A stretch of DNA of 64,000 nucleotides from Okibacterium sp. HSC-33S16. Lineage in GTDB: Bacteria; Actinomycetota; Actinomycetes; Actinomycetales; Microbacteriaceae. A program made the translations under genes and the position numbers. Location: NCBI RefSeq assembly GCF_024171565.1, contig NZ_JALJZZ010000004.1, positions 1 to 64,000 on the forward strand, read 5' to 3'. Of this stretch, positions 35,424 through 45,023 are shown piece by piece; within the stretch, counting starts at the first letter, position 1, and every line of letters starts with the position of its first letter. Below the pieces are notes generated by a model, which saw nothing but the letters and a program-made list of their open reading frames with translations, was not told the DNA's origin and searched no databases.

Positions 35424-37468
35424 TGCAGGCACGCTCGACGTTCTTCTCCCGCTCCACTGACCTGGCCGCACCGACCGAATTCCGCCGCATTTCAGACGGA
35501 TTCGCATTCGGAGGCGACTACAGCCCCGAGCAGTGGCCCGAAGAAGTCTGGCTCGAAGACATCGAGCTTATGCGCCGCGCTGGCGTCAACTCGGTCAACC
35601 TGGGCGTCTTTTCCTGGGGCCTGATCGAAGTTGCGGACGGTGTCTTCGACTTCGGCTGGCTCGACCGCATCATGGACCTGTTGCACGAGGGCGGAGTGGG
35701 TGTGAACCTGGCCACGCCGACCGCTGCACCTCCGATCTGGCTGCACAAGGCGCATCCGGAGATCCTGCCGGTCGATGACCACGGCATTCGCAAAGCGCAG
35801 GGCGGCCGGCTCGGCTGGTCTCCCAGCTCAGCGACATTCCGGCGTTACGCCCTTCGCATGGTGGAAACGCTTGCGGAACGATACGGAAAACATCCGGCCC
35901 TTCGTCTCTGGCACGTCAGCAATGAACTGGGCAATGAGAACGCCCAGTGCTTCAGCGACGAGACCGGACAGGCGTGGCAGCAGTGGCTTGAACGAAAATT
36001 CGGCACCGTGCAGGCGCTCAACGACGCGTGGGGGACCGCCTTCTGGGGTCACCACTACACGGCGTTCGACCAGATCCAGCCGCCGCGCTACAGCGGCACG
36101 GGCCACAATCCGGGCCTGCTGCTCGACTTCGAACGGTTTAGCTCGGACGCCCTGCTCGAGCACTACCGTGCCGAGCGCGAGGTCCTTCGACGGATCACTC
36201 CCGACGTACCCATTACCACCAATTTCATGGTGCAGAACCACCCGGGTGTTGCGGACTACCGCGGCTGGGCGGCCGAGGTCGACCTCGTCTCAAACGATCA
36301 CTACACGATCGGCACCGACCCGGAACGGCACGGCGAACTCGCCTTCTGCGCCGACCGGGTGCGCGGCATGGCGAGCGGCGACCCGTGGCTCCTCATCGAG
36401 CACTCGACCTCTGCGGTCAACTGGCAACCGCGTAATCGCGCAAAGTCCCCGGGCGAACTGACGCGCAACAGCCTCGCGCACATCGCTCGGGGTGCCGAAG
36501 GCGCCCTGTTCTTCCAGTGGCGGCAATCGACCGCGGGGAGCGAGCAGTTCCATTCGGCCGTTGTGCCGCACGGGGGAGCCGACACCAAGGTGTATCGCGA
36601 AGCCGCCGCGCTGGGAGCCACGCTGAAGGCAATCGCCGAGGTTGCCGGCAGCCGAGTCGAGAAGGCATCCGTTGCGATGCTCTTCGATTACGACGCGGCA
36701 ACGGCGCTCCGCTCCGGCCGCAAACCCTCGGTTGACCTCGACTCGGTCGCCGTTCCGCTCGCACTGCACCGCGCGCTCACCGCCCGGGGGATCGCGGTCG
36801 ACGTGCTGCATCCGTCGGACGATCTCACCGGATATGCGGCTGTCGTCGTACCCACCTTGTTCCTGATGACCGCAGACGATGCTGCCCGGCTCGCCGCCTG
36901 GGTCGAAACGGGTGGGCACGCGATCGTCACCTACTTCTCGGGCATCGTCAACGAGCACAACCGCGTCCACGGACAATACCCGGGCGTCCTCCGTGACCTG
37001 CTCGGTGTGAGGGTTGAGGAGTTCTTCCCGCTGTTCGAGAACGAGGCTGTGACCCTCGACAACGGCTGGACCGGCTCTCTCTGGACCGAGCTGATGCATC
37101 TCGATGGCGCCAACGCGCTGGCCAGCTACGCCACCGGCGAACTCACCGGAGTGCCGGCCGTCACTCTCAACACGGTCGGCGCAGGCACCGCGCAGTACGT
37201 CGCCACTCACCTCGACGCCCGGTCGACCGGCGCGCTCATCGACGACCTCATCGAGCGTGCCGCATTGCGCCCCGTCGCCGTGGCCGATCACGGACTGGAA
37301 CTCGTCCGTCGTGTCAGCCCGACCCAATCCTGGCTCTTTGCCCTCAACCATTCATCGGAGCCCCTGCAGCTCGAGGCCTCCGGCATCGACCTGGTCTCCG
37401 GCACCACATTCACGCCCGGCCCTGTCGCCGCCGGCGCCGTCATCGTTCTTCGAGAGGACACCCCGTAA
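35423..37468 (+). CDS. Beta-galactosidase, glycoside hydrolase family 42 (second copy)
   Basis: A 681-aa GH42 enzyme opening with FAFGGDYSPEQWPEE. Acid/base is Glu168 in SNELG and nucleophile Glu326 in LLIEHSTSAVNW. The central amidotransferase-like and C-terminal beta domains are present; no signal peptide. Coupling to transporter genes upstream and to GH31 downstream implies it strips beta-galactose from the same imported oligosaccharide that the alpha-xylosidase then attacks. Beta-galactosidase or alpha-arabinopyranosidase activity are both known in the family. Confidence 0.88.
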   Translation: MQARSTFFSRSTDLAAPTEFRRISDGFAFGGDYSPEQWPEEVWLEDIELMRRAGVNSVNLGVFSWGLIEVADGVFDFGWLDRIMDLLHEGGVGVNLATPTAAPPIWLHKAHPEILPVDDHGIRKAQGGRLGWSPSSATFRRYALRMVETLAERYGKHPALRLWHVSNELGNENAQCFSDETGQAWQQWLERKFGTVQALNDAWGTAFWGHHYTAFDQIQPPRYSGTGHNPGLLLDFERFSSDALLEHYRAEREVLRRITPDVPITTNFMVQNHPGVADYRGWAAEVDLVSNDHYTIGTDPERHGELAFCADRVRGMASGDPWLLIEHSTSAVNWQPRNRAKSPGELTRNSLAHIARGAEGALFFQWRQSTAGSEQFHSAVVPHGGADTKVYREAAALGATLKAIAEVAGSRVEKASVAMLFDYDAATALRSGRKPSVDLDSVAVPLALHRALTARGIAVDVLHPSDDLTGYAAVVVPTLFLMTADDAARLAAWVETGGHAIVTYFSGIVNEHNRVHGQYPGVLRDLLGVRVEEFFPLFENEAVTLDNGWTGSLWTELMHLDGANALASYATGELTGVPAVTLNTVGAGTAQYVATHLDARSTGALIDDLIERAALRPVAVADHGLELVRRVSPTQSWLFALNHSSEPLQLEASGIDLVSGTTFTPGPVAAGAVIVLREDTP

Positions 37469-39801
37469 TGAAATTCACCGACGGATTCTGGCTCGCCCGC
37501 CCAGGCGTCACGCCGCTCTACGCCGCCGAGGCCTACGACATCGAACGCGACAGCGATGTCGTCCGCATTTCAGCACCGACCAAGGTGATCGAGCGCCGCG
37601 GCGACGTCCTCAACCGTGCCATGCTGACCGTCAGCCTGTCCTCCCCGCTCGACGGCATCGTTCGGGTTCGCATCGAGAAGAACACCGGAGCGGCCACCGG
37701 TCCGGGTTTCGAGCTCGTGGGGGCGACCGATCCCGATATCGATATTTCGATAACGGATGCCGGTGGCTCACTCACCACAGGGCCGCTGACGGCCCGCATC
37801 GCGCAGGGAGCACCGTGGAACCTGAGCTTCGAGGCTGACGGGCGCACGATCACGTCGAGCGGCCACAAGTCGATCGGCCACGTCACCCTGGCTGACGGCG
37901 CACCGGTCACCACCGAACCCGCAGGCGTTTCCGGCGTCACGACCACCGGCCTGGCACCGGCATCCGAGTACATCCACGGCCGGTTGTCGCTCGGGGTCGG
38001 CGAGCTCGTCTACGGCCTCGGCGAACGGTTCGGCCCGATCGTGAAGAACGGGCAGACCGTCGACATCTGGAACGCCGACGGCGGCACCTCGAGTGAACAG
38101 TCCTATAAGAACGTGCCGTTCTACCTCACCAACCGTGGTTACGGCGTGCTCGTCAACCACCCCGAGCACGTCTCGTTCGAGGTCGGCACCGAGAGCGTTG
38201 AAGAGGTGCAGTTCTCGGTCGCGGGCGACGCTCTCGAGTACTTCGTGATCTACGGCCCCACCCCAAAAGACGTGCTCGAGCGCTACACCCGCCTCACCGG
38301 GCGTCCCGCCCACGTGCCGGCCTGGTCGTACGGGCTCTGGCTGTCCACCTCGTTCACCACCCAGTACGACGAGGCCACCGTGTCGAGCTTCATCGACGGC
38401 ATGGCCGAACGCGACCTGCCGTTGAGCGTCTTCCATTTCGACTGCTTCTGGATGCGCGAGTTCAACTGGACAGACTTCGAGTGGGATCCCCGCGTCTTCC
38501 CCGACCCGGAAGGGATGCTCAGCCGCCTGCACGACAAGAACCTCCACGTCTCCGCGTGGATCAACCCGTACATCGGCCAACGCGCCGCCATCTTCGCCGA
38601 GGCCCGCGACGCCGGATACCTGGTGAAGAAGGCCAACGGCGACGTCTGGCAGTGGGACATGTGGCAGGCCGGTATGGGACTCGTCGATTTCACGAACCCG
38701 GATGCAACGGCATGGTTCCAGGCCAAGTTACGTCGCCTGTTCGAACAGGGCGTCGACGCCATCAAGACGGACTTCGGCGAGCGCATCCCCACGGATGTCG
38801 TCTGGCATGACGGCACCTCGCCCGACGTCATGCACAACTGGTATACCCAGCTCTACAACAAGGCCGTCTTCGAGGTGCTCGAGGAGTACCGCGGGAAAGG
38901 CGACGCCGTACTGTTCGCCCGCTCCGCAACCGTCGGCGGCCAGCAGCAGCCGGTGCACTGGGGCGGCGACAACTCGTCGAGCTTCGAGTCGATGGCCGAG
39001 ACCCTGCGCGGCGGACTCTCGCTCGCGTTCAGCGGCTTCGGCTACTGGAGCCACGACATCGGCGGGTTTGAGGGTATGCCCGACGCCGCCGTGTTCAAAC
39101 GCTGGGTCGCGTTCGGCCTCATGTCGAGTCACTCCCGCCTGCACGGTTCAACGAGCTATCGCGTGCCGTGGCTGTTCGACGACGGCACCGAGGCGCCGGG
39201 GCAGAGCGCGGTCGACGTGACCCGCAGGTTCACGACGCTCAAGCTTGAGCTCATGCCCTACCTCTACTCGGTTGGCCTCGAGGCACATACAACGGGCACC
39301 CCGTTCATGCGACCGATGCAAGTCGAGTTTGACGGTGACCCCGCCGTCGACTACCTCGACCGGCAATACCTGCTCGGCCCAGACCTTCTCGTCGCGCCCG
39401 TGTTCAGCGCATCGGGCGACGTGGAGTACTACCTGCCGGCGGGCACCTGGACCAATTACCTCACCGGTGAATCGGTCACAGGTCCACTCTGGCGGCGCGA
39501 GACGCACGCGTTCGACAGCATCCCGCTCTGGGTGCGGGAAGGCGCTGTTCTGGTGACCGGCTCCCGCTCCGACCGGCCCGACTACGACTACAGCGACAAC
39601 CCCCTCGTCACCGTGTATCCCGGGGTGACTGGAACGACAACGGTGGCCGTTGCGAATCCGCTGGACGGAACATCCGTCAGCCTCACAATCACCGCGAACG
39701 GCGACGCTGTCACGGTGACAAGTGATGCTGACACTGTGTTCCGCGCTCGCCGTGCCGGTGGCGACATCGTCACGTCGAACGATCGCACCGTCGTGCTCTA
39801 A
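37468..39801 (+). CDS. yicI: Alpha-xylosidase, glycoside hydrolase family 31 (YicI-like)
   Basis: A 777-aa GH31 enzyme, close to the length of Escherichia coli YicI (772). The nucleophile is Asp435 in KTDFGERIPTDV, a segment distinctive of alpha-xylosidases rather than alpha-glucosidases, and the acid Asp lies in HWGGDNSSSFESM. The N-terminal beta-sandwich and C-terminal beta domains are present. It should release alpha-1,6-linked xylose from isoprimeverose or xyloglucan oligosaccharides, feeding XylA/XylB. The ATG overlaps the GH42 stop by one base. Confidence 0.9.
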   Translation: MKFTDGFWLARPGVTPLYAAEAYDIERDSDVVRISAPTKVIERRGDVLNRAMLTVSLSSPLDGIVRVRIEKNTGAATGPGFELVGATDPDIDISITDAGGSLTTGPLTARIAQGAPWNLSFEADGRTITSSGHKSIGHVTLADGAPVTTEPAGVSGVTTTGLAPASEYIHGRLSLGVGELVYGLGERFGPIVKNGQTVDIWNADGGTSSEQSYKNVPFYLTNRGYGVLVNHPEHVSFEVGTESVEEVQFSVAGDALEYFVIYGPTPKDVLERYTRLTGRPAHVPAWSYGLWLSTSFTTQYDEATVSSFIDGMAERDLPLSVFHFDCFWMREFNWTDFEWDPRVFPDPEGMLSRLHDKNLHVSAWINPYIGQRAAIFAEARDAGYLVKKANGDVWQWDMWQAGMGLVDFTNPDATAWFQAKLRRLFEQGVDAIKTDFGERIPTDVVWHDGTSPDVMHNWYTQLYNKAVFEVLEEYRGKGDAVLFARSATVGGQQQPVHWGGDNSSSFESMAETLRGGLSLAFSGFGYWSHDIGGFEGMPDAAVFKRWVAFGLMSSHSRLHGSTSYRVPWLFDDGTEAPGQSAVDVTRRFTTLKLELMPYLYSVGLEAHTTGTPFMRPMQVEFDGDPAVDYLDRQYLLGPDLLVAPVFSASGDVEYYLPAGTWTNYLTGESVTGPLWRRETHAFDSIPLWVREGAVLVTGSRSDRPDYDYSDNPLVTVYPGVTGTTTVAVANPLDGTSVSLTITANGDAVTVTSDADTVFRARRAGGDIVTSNDRTVVL

Positions 39802-39955
39802 GGCTGCCCGGTGGGCAGGCGCGCCGCGGCGAAATACGGTGCTCCCACCAGTTTCGGTATCGTTCGAGTGAACCATTCGACGTCCACACGCCTGCCCATC
39901 GACAGTGCACCCCGGCACACCCACCGTGCCGGAGCCACAGAATTCAGAGCTGACA

Positions 39956-41137
39956 GTGAATAATCGCGGCACCAACCTCGACACCGTGCGCCAGTACAAC
40001 CTGTCGCGCATCCTCGGGCTTGTGCACTCCGAGGGCGCGGTGTCACGGTCAACACTCACCCGCGAGACCGGGCTCAACCGGTCGACGGTTGCCGCGCTCG
40101 TGACCGAGCTCGCCGCTTTGAGACTCGTCGTGGAGTCAGAGCCAGATGTCAACCGCGGTGTCGGTCGGCCGTCGCCCGTCGTACACCCGCACCCGGACTG
40201 CGTCGCCTTCGCGGTGAACCCCGAGCAGGACGCCATCAGCGTCGGCGTCGTTCGGATGAACGGTGAGGTCGTCGATCGGGTCCGGCACGAGGTCGATGCA
40301 CCACTCGGCGTCGACGAAACCGTGCGCGTCACCGCCGGGATCATTGCGTCGCTGCGCGCTGGACTGCCCGCGGATGCCGTGGTGGCGGGCGTCGGTGTGG
40401 CCGTGCCGGGATTGGTCCGCTCCGGCGATGGCCTCGTGCGCCTCGCGCCGCACCTTGACTGGGTCGATGAACCCGTTGCGTCCTTATTGACGGATGCCAC
40501 GGGGTATGCGGCGCGTGCAGCAAACGATGCGAGCCTGGGCGCGCTGGCAGAGCACACCTTCGGCGCCGGACGAGGCGTGAACGACCTCGTCTACCTCAAC
40601 GGTGGTGCGAGTGGAATCGGCGGCGGCGTCATTGTGAACGGCGCTCCGCTCCGCGGGGTCGCCGGATACGCGGGTGAGTTTGGCCACAACCTGGTCACGG
40701 CGCCCGACGGACCTGGTCAGCCGTCCACCGGCGGAGCCCTCGAAGATGAGGTCAATCGAACCCGACTGCTCGAGCTGCTCGAGCTGCGTTCGGCCGACCC
40801 CGCGCAATTTGAGGAGGCCCTGCTCTCATCGACGTCGACCGAGCTGCGCACCGAAGCCGTGCGTCAACTCGGAATCCTGAGCATCGCCCTCCGCAACGCG
40901 ATCAACGTGCTCAACCCCGAATTGGTCGTGCTCGGCGGGTTCCTCGCGTCACTGCACGCTTTCGACCCCGACCTGCTCGAGTCGCTCGTTGCCGAGCAGA
41001 CACTCGCTGCCGCGTTCGAGTCTGTGACCATCGTGCGCGCGCAACTCGGCCCCGACCTGCTCCTCATCGGAGCAGCGCAATTGGCGTTCGAGCGGCTCAT
41101 CGACGATCCGGCGCGCCTCGGCACCATGACGGTGTAA
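39956..41137 (+). CDS. ROK family regulator lacking the zinc-binding cysteines
   Basis: A 393-aa ROK protein similar in layout to the one at 28654: helix-turn-helix VSRSTLTRETGLNRSTVAAL, then VGVAVPGLV, NDASLGALAE, YLNGGASGIGGG and GYAGEFGHN. Where other ROK proteins have CxCGxxGCxE, this one reads PDGPGQPSTGGALEDE, with no cysteines. It may sense ligand without the structural zinc or be evolving a new role. GTG at 39956 is my choice; in-frame GTGs at 39926 and 39905 are alternatives without clear ribosome sites. It lies 154 bases after the alpha-xylosidase gene, past a small CTGCCC/GGGCAG hairpin (39804-39818). Confidence 0.8.
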   Translation: MNNRGTNLDTVRQYNLSRILGLVHSEGAVSRSTLTRETGLNRSTVAALVTELAALRLVVESEPDVNRGVGRPSPVVHPHPDCVAFAVNPEQDAISVGVVRMNGEVVDRVRHEVDAPLGVDETVRVTAGIIASLRAGLPADAVVAGVGVAVPGLVRSGDGLVRLAPHLDWVDEPVASLLTDATGYAARAANDASLGALAEHTFGAGRGVNDLVYLNGGASGIGGGVIVNGAPLRGVAGYAGEFGHNLVTAPDGPGQPSTGGALEDEVNRTRLLELLELRSADPAQFEEALLSSTSTELRTEAVRQLGILSIALRNAINVLNPELVVLGGFLASLHAFDPDLLESLVAEQTLAAAFESVTIVRAQLGPDLLLIGAAQLAFERLIDDPARLGTMTV

Positions 41138-41190
41138 CTGCCCGTCCCTTATAAATTCGGCGACCCACTGACGTCAAGGGTTTCCCGCGG

Positions 41191-41210
41191 TCGAATCGAT
41201 TCGATAGCAT
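41191..41210 (+). promoter_or_regulatory. Palindromic operator upstream of the MFS exporter
   Basis: TCGAATCGATTCGA (41191-41204) is a perfect 14-base palindrome whose core ATCGATTC matches 12795 and 19171. TAGCAT (41205-41210) could be a -10 with TTTCCC (41181-41186) as a weak -35. A second -10-like TAGGAT (41304-41309) lies ten bases before the GTG, allowing a near-leaderless transcript. Confidence 0.5.
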
Positions 41211-41318
41211 TGCTCGCGTTGGGAATAACCGATCGATCCGCTCTGGTTAGGGTCAGGGTCCCGACACCTCGTCCGTGGGATGCTCGGCCCGCTCGCTTGA
41301 CTCTAGGATTCCTTCTTC

Positions 41319-42551
41319 GTGACTACCACCGTTCTGCATCCCGGCGACTCCCTGACCCGACGTCAGCGACTCGTCTACATCCTTGTTCTCGGCGCGCTCA
41401 CCGCACTGGGCCCGTTCACGATCGACCTCTACCTCCCGGCCTTTCCGGTACTGGAAACTGAACTCGACGTCCCGGCCTCGCTCATCCAGCTCACGCTCAC
41501 CGGCACGACAGTCGGGTTCGCGCTCGGCCAGCTTTTTATGGGACCGTGGAGCGACAAGGTCGGCCGCCGCCTGCCGCTCATCCTCGCGACGAGCGTGCAC
41601 ATCATCGCGAGCGTCGGCGCTGCCTTCGCCCCAGACATCCTCTGGCTCGGTGTTTTCCGCGTGCTTCAGGGCGCAGGTGCCGCGGCCGGTGGTGTCGTGG
41701 CCATGGCTATGGTTCGCGACCTCTTTGGCGGAAAACCTTTGGTGCGGATGCTGTCACGCCTTGCCCTCGTCAACGGTCTCGCACCCATTCTCGCGCCGGT
41801 AATCGGTTCGCAGTTGTTGCTCTTCCTCGACTGGCGTGGCTTGTTCTTTTTCCTGGCCCTCTACGGCATCCTCGTCATCATCGCGGTCTCGGTTTTCATC
41901 GTTGAGACGCTTCCTGCGGAGCGTCGTCATGGTTCCGGCCACTCGACGGTTCGGGATCGGTATCGCTCCGTCTTCACGGACCGGGTCTTCGTCGGCGTTG
42001 CCCTCATCGGTGGCATGAGCTTTTCCGGTCTCTTCGCCTACCTGTCGAGCTCATCGTTCCTGTTTCAAGAGCTGTACCAGTTGAGCCCCCAGCAGTACGG
42101 CGTGCTCTTCGGTATCAACTCGATCGGCATCGTCATCGGTGTCCAGGTGTCATCGCGGCTCATGCGCACCATCGGGCCGCAGTGGATCCTTGCCGTCACC
42201 ACCGCCGTGCAGGCACTCGCCGCGTTGACGATCATCGTGCTCACCGAGTCCGGCGGAGGCTTCCTCGGTGTGCTGATCCCACTGTTCTTCTTCATCATGG
42301 CGGCCGGTTTCGGTTTCCCGACCGTCCAGGTGCTCGCACTCGTCAACCACGGGCACGAGGCAGGAACAGCAGCGTCGCTGCTCGGTGCGCTCAACTTCGG
42401 TCTCGCCGGGCTGATCTCACCCATCGTCGGTGTGCTCGGCATGGACTCGGCCGTACCGATGGCCTCGGTCATGCTCGTCACGGCACTGGTCTCGATTGCA
42501 TCGCTGTGGTTCATCGTTCGTCCGCGATCCGTCCCGGCGCTCACCAACTAG
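41319..42551 (+). CDS. MFS transporter, Bcr/CflA multidrug efflux family
   Basis: A 410-aa membrane protein with about twelve hydrophobic segments. TIDLYLPAFPVLETEL near the N-terminus and GPWSDKVGRRLPLI (the loop 2-3 motif A) are typical of the Bcr/CflA subfamily; GRVLQGAGAAAG-like sequence (FRVLQGAGAAAGGV) marks helix 4. It would export small molecules (drugs, amino compounds or sugars) by proton antiport. GTG start; single-gene transcription unit. The sugar-locus-type operator upstream is unexpected for a drug exporter. Confidence 0.85.
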   Translation: MTTTVLHPGDSLTRRQRLVYILVLGALTALGPFTIDLYLPAFPVLETELDVPASLIQLTLTGTTVGFALGQLFMGPWSDKVGRRLPLILATSVHIIASVGAAFAPDILWLGVFRVLQGAGAAAGGVVAMAMVRDLFGGKPLVRMLSRLALVNGLAPILAPVIGSQLLLFLDWRGLFFFLALYGILVIIAVSVFIVETLPAERRHGSGHSTVRDRYRSVFTDRVFVGVALIGGMSFSGLFAYLSSSSFLFQELYQLSPQQYGVLFGINSIGIVIGVQVSSRLMRTIGPQWILAVTTAVQALAALTIIVLTESGGGFLGVLIPLFFFIMAAGFGFPTVQVLALVNHGHEAGTAASLLGALNFGLAGLISPIVGVLGMDSAVPMASVMLVTALVSIASLWFIVRPRSVPALTN

Positions 42552-42594
42552 GTCGCCCGGTCGCGATCTGTCGCGGCGCACACCGGGGACGTTG

Positions 42595-42608
42595 CCCCCG
42601 TTAGGGGG
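42595..42608 (+). terminator. GC hairpin after the MFS gene
   Basis: CCCCC, GTTA loop, GGGGG. Short and without a T-run, so only a weak terminator candidate. Confidence 0.35.
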
Positions 42609-42632
42609 AGGCGCGTTGTAGCATCGGAGTCA

Positions 42633-42652
42633 CCCGTTCGAGGGCGAACGGG
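42633..42652 (+). other. Leader hairpin upstream of cstA
   Basis: CCCGTTCG (42633-42640), AGGG loop, CGAACGGG (42645-42652): a perfect eight-base-pair stem 30 bases before the cstA ATG and after a possible -10 TAGCAT (42619-42624). It lies in the untranslated leader, so mRNA stability or translation control is possible. Confidence 0.5.
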
Positions 42653-42683
42653 ACAGGATCGACAACTGATTCGAGGGGTTCCC

Positions 42684-45023
42684 ATGGGCAACGACGCCGA
42701 CCGCAGCAGCGGTCAACGACACACGGCACGCCGGAACGCTGGTGGCACCGGCATTCCGGACTCGAGCGCTGCAGACGCTCCCGTGCTGCAGCAAGATCCG
42801 AACCTTCCCCCTGTCGCGGTCCCCGACGACGAACGAGAAGCGGACGAGCGACACTGGACGCCGCCGAAGATCATCCTCTGGGTGGCTATCGCGCTCCTCG
42901 GCGGCCTGGCCTGGGTGATGCTCGCACTGGTGCGTGGTGAGACGGTCAACGCCATTTGGTTTGTTTTCGCAGCGGTGTGCACCTACCTCATTGCGTACCG
43001 GTTCTACTCCAAATTCATCGAGCGCGTGATCGCCCGACCCGATGACCGGCGTGCCACTCCGGCCGAATACAACGCCAACGGCAAGGACTACGTCCCCACC
43101 GACCGTCGTGTGCTCTTCGGCCACCACTTTGCGGCCATCGCTGGCGCCGGCCCACTCGTTGGCCCCGTACTCGCCGCCCAAATGGGCTACCTCCCTGGCA
43201 CCCTCTGGATCATCGTGGGCGTCATCCTGGCCGGTGCGGTCCAGGACTACCTCGTGCTGTTCTTCTCCACCCGCCGTGGTGGGCGTTCGCTCGGCCAGAT
43301 GGCCCGCGACCAGCTGGGGCGGGTCGGCGGCATCGCGGCCATCCTGGCGACGCTCGTCATCATGGTGATCATCGTCGCGATCCTCGCGCTCGTCGTCGTG
43401 AACGCCCTGGGCGAGAGCCCGTGGGGCGTGTTCAGCGTCTCCATGACCATCCCCATCGCCCTGTTCATGGGCGTCTACCTCCGCTTCCTCCGCCCGGGCA
43501 AAATCACCGAGGTGTCGATCATCGGATTCGTCCTGCTGCTGGCCGCGATCATCGGTGGCGGCATGGTCGCAGACACCGCGTGGGGCGCAGCGGTCTTCAC
43601 CCTCGACCGCACAACCATCGCCTGGGGCATCATCATCTACGGCTTCATCGCCGCGATCCTCCCGGTCTGGCTGCTTCTGGCCCCGCGGGACTACCTGTCG
43701 ACGTTCATGAAAATCGGCACCATCCTCATGCTCGCGCTCGCCATCGTTCTCGTCCGGCCCGAGATCAACGTTCCGGCATTCAGCGAATTCGCGAGCGACC
43801 CGGCCGGTGGCCCCGTCGTCCCAGGATCCCTGTTCCCGTTCCTCTTCGTCACCATTGCCTGCGGCGCGTTGAGCGGATTCCACGCCCTCATCGCGTCGGG
43901 CACCACACCGAAGCTCCTCGAGAAGGAGCGCCAGAGCCGGTTCATCGGCTACGGCGGCATGCTCATGGAGAGCTTCGTGGCCATCATGGCCCTCGTCGCG
44001 GCCATCTCCATCGACCGCGGACTGTACTTCGCCATGAACATCTCGGCGGCCAATACCCTCGGCACGGTTGAGGGGGCTGTTGCCTACGTGAACTCGCTCG
44101 GGCTCAGCGGCGTCAACCTCACCCCGGGCCTGCTCGAAGAAACGGCCCGCAACGTGGGCGAGGAGAGTGTGGTCTCACGCACCGGTGGTGCCCCAACCCT
44201 CGCGGTGGGTCTCGCGCACATCATGCAGCAGCTCTTTGGCGGCACCGCGCTGATGAGCTTCTGGTACCACTTCGCCATCATGTTCGAGGCGCTCTTCATC
44301 CTCACGGCTGTCGACGCTGGAACCCGGGTGGCCCGGTTCATGCTGCAAGACTCGATCGGCAACATCTTCCCGAAGTTCAAGGACACGAGCTGGACCCTCG
44401 GTGCCTGGATCTGCACGGCCATCATGGTGGCAGCGTGGGGAGCAATCCTCATCATGGGCGTCACCGATCCCCTCGGCGGCATCAACACACTGTTCCCGCT
44501 CTTCGGCATCGCCAACCAACTGCTCGCGGCCATCGCGCTCGCGGTTTGCCTGGCCATCGTGGCCGACCGCGGGTACTTCCGCTACCTCTGGATTGTCGCC
44601 GTTCCGCTCGCCTTTGCCACCGCGGTCACCGTGACGGCGTCGCTGTTCAAGATCTTCTCGCCCGTTCCCGCTGTTGGATACTGGGCACAGCACAATGCGT
44701 TCCGCAACGCGTTGGCCTCGGGGGAGGAGACCTTCGGAACCGCCACGAGTCGCGAAGCGATGGAAGCGGTGGTGCGCAACACCTTCGTGCAGGGCACGCT
44801 GTCGATTCTCTTCGTGGTGCTGACCCTCATCGTGATCGCCGTTGCCGTCTACCGCACGATCCGTGCCTTCTCGAACGGCGGCGGCGTGAACACCGAAGAC
44901 CCGGCGCAGCCATCACGCATCTTCGGCCCCTCAGGTCTGATCACCACGAAGGCAGAGAAGCGCATCCAGAAACAGTGGGACGCACTGCCGGCTGGCCAGC
45001 GTCGCGAAAAGTCGAGGCACTGA
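42684..45023 (+). CDS. cstA: Carbon starvation protein CstA (pyruvate/peptide transporter family)
   Basis: A 779-aa integral membrane protein with a hydrophilic N-terminus of about 60 residues and many membrane segments. Conserved CstA segments include FGHHFAAIAGAGPLVGPVLAAQMGYLPG in outline (residues about 150-177), FHALIASGTTPK and DAGTRVARFMLQD. Family members import pyruvate or peptides under carbon limitation. GAGGGG precedes the ATG at 42684. Its stop overlaps the next start (TGATG), pairing it with the small YbdD/YjiX protein, as in many bacteria. Confidence 0.93.
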   Translation: MGNDADRSSGQRHTARRNAGGTGIPDSSAADAPVLQQDPNLPPVAVPDDEREADERHWTPPKIILWVAIALLGGLAWVMLALVRGETVNAIWFVFAAVCTYLIAYRFYSKFIERVIARPDDRRATPAEYNANGKDYVPTDRRVLFGHHFAAIAGAGPLVGPVLAAQMGYLPGTLWIIVGVILAGAVQDYLVLFFSTRRGGRSLGQMARDQLGRVGGIAAILATLVIMVIIVAILALVVVNALGESPWGVFSVSMTIPIALFMGVYLRFLRPGKITEVSIIGFVLLLAAIIGGGMVADTAWGAAVFTLDRTTIAWGIIIYGFIAAILPVWLLLAPRDYLSTFMKIGTILMLALAIVLVRPEINVPAFSEFASDPAGGPVVPGSLFPFLFVTIACGALSGFHALIASGTTPKLLEKERQSRFIGYGGMLMESFVAIMALVAAISIDRGLYFAMNISAANTLGTVEGAVAYVNSLGLSGVNLTPGLLEETARNVGEESVVSRTGGAPTLAVGLAHIMQQLFGGTALMSFWYHFAIMFEALFILTAVDAGTRVARFMLQDSIGNIFPKFKDTSWTLGAWICTAIMVAAWGAILIMGVTDPLGGINTLFPLFGIANQLLAAIALAVCLAIVADRGYFRYLWIVAVPLAFATAVTVTASLFKIFSPVPAVGYWAQHNAFRNALASGEETFGTATSREAMEAVVRNTFVQGTLSILFVVLTLIVIAVAVYRTIRAFSNGGGVNTEDPAQPSRIFGPSGLITTKAEKRIQKQWDALPAGQRREKSRH

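Noticed and set aside
39148-40557. Minus-strand open frame (469 codons) across the GH31 and ROK genes
   Set aside because: Antisense to conserved catalytic and DNA-binding segments; no family features.
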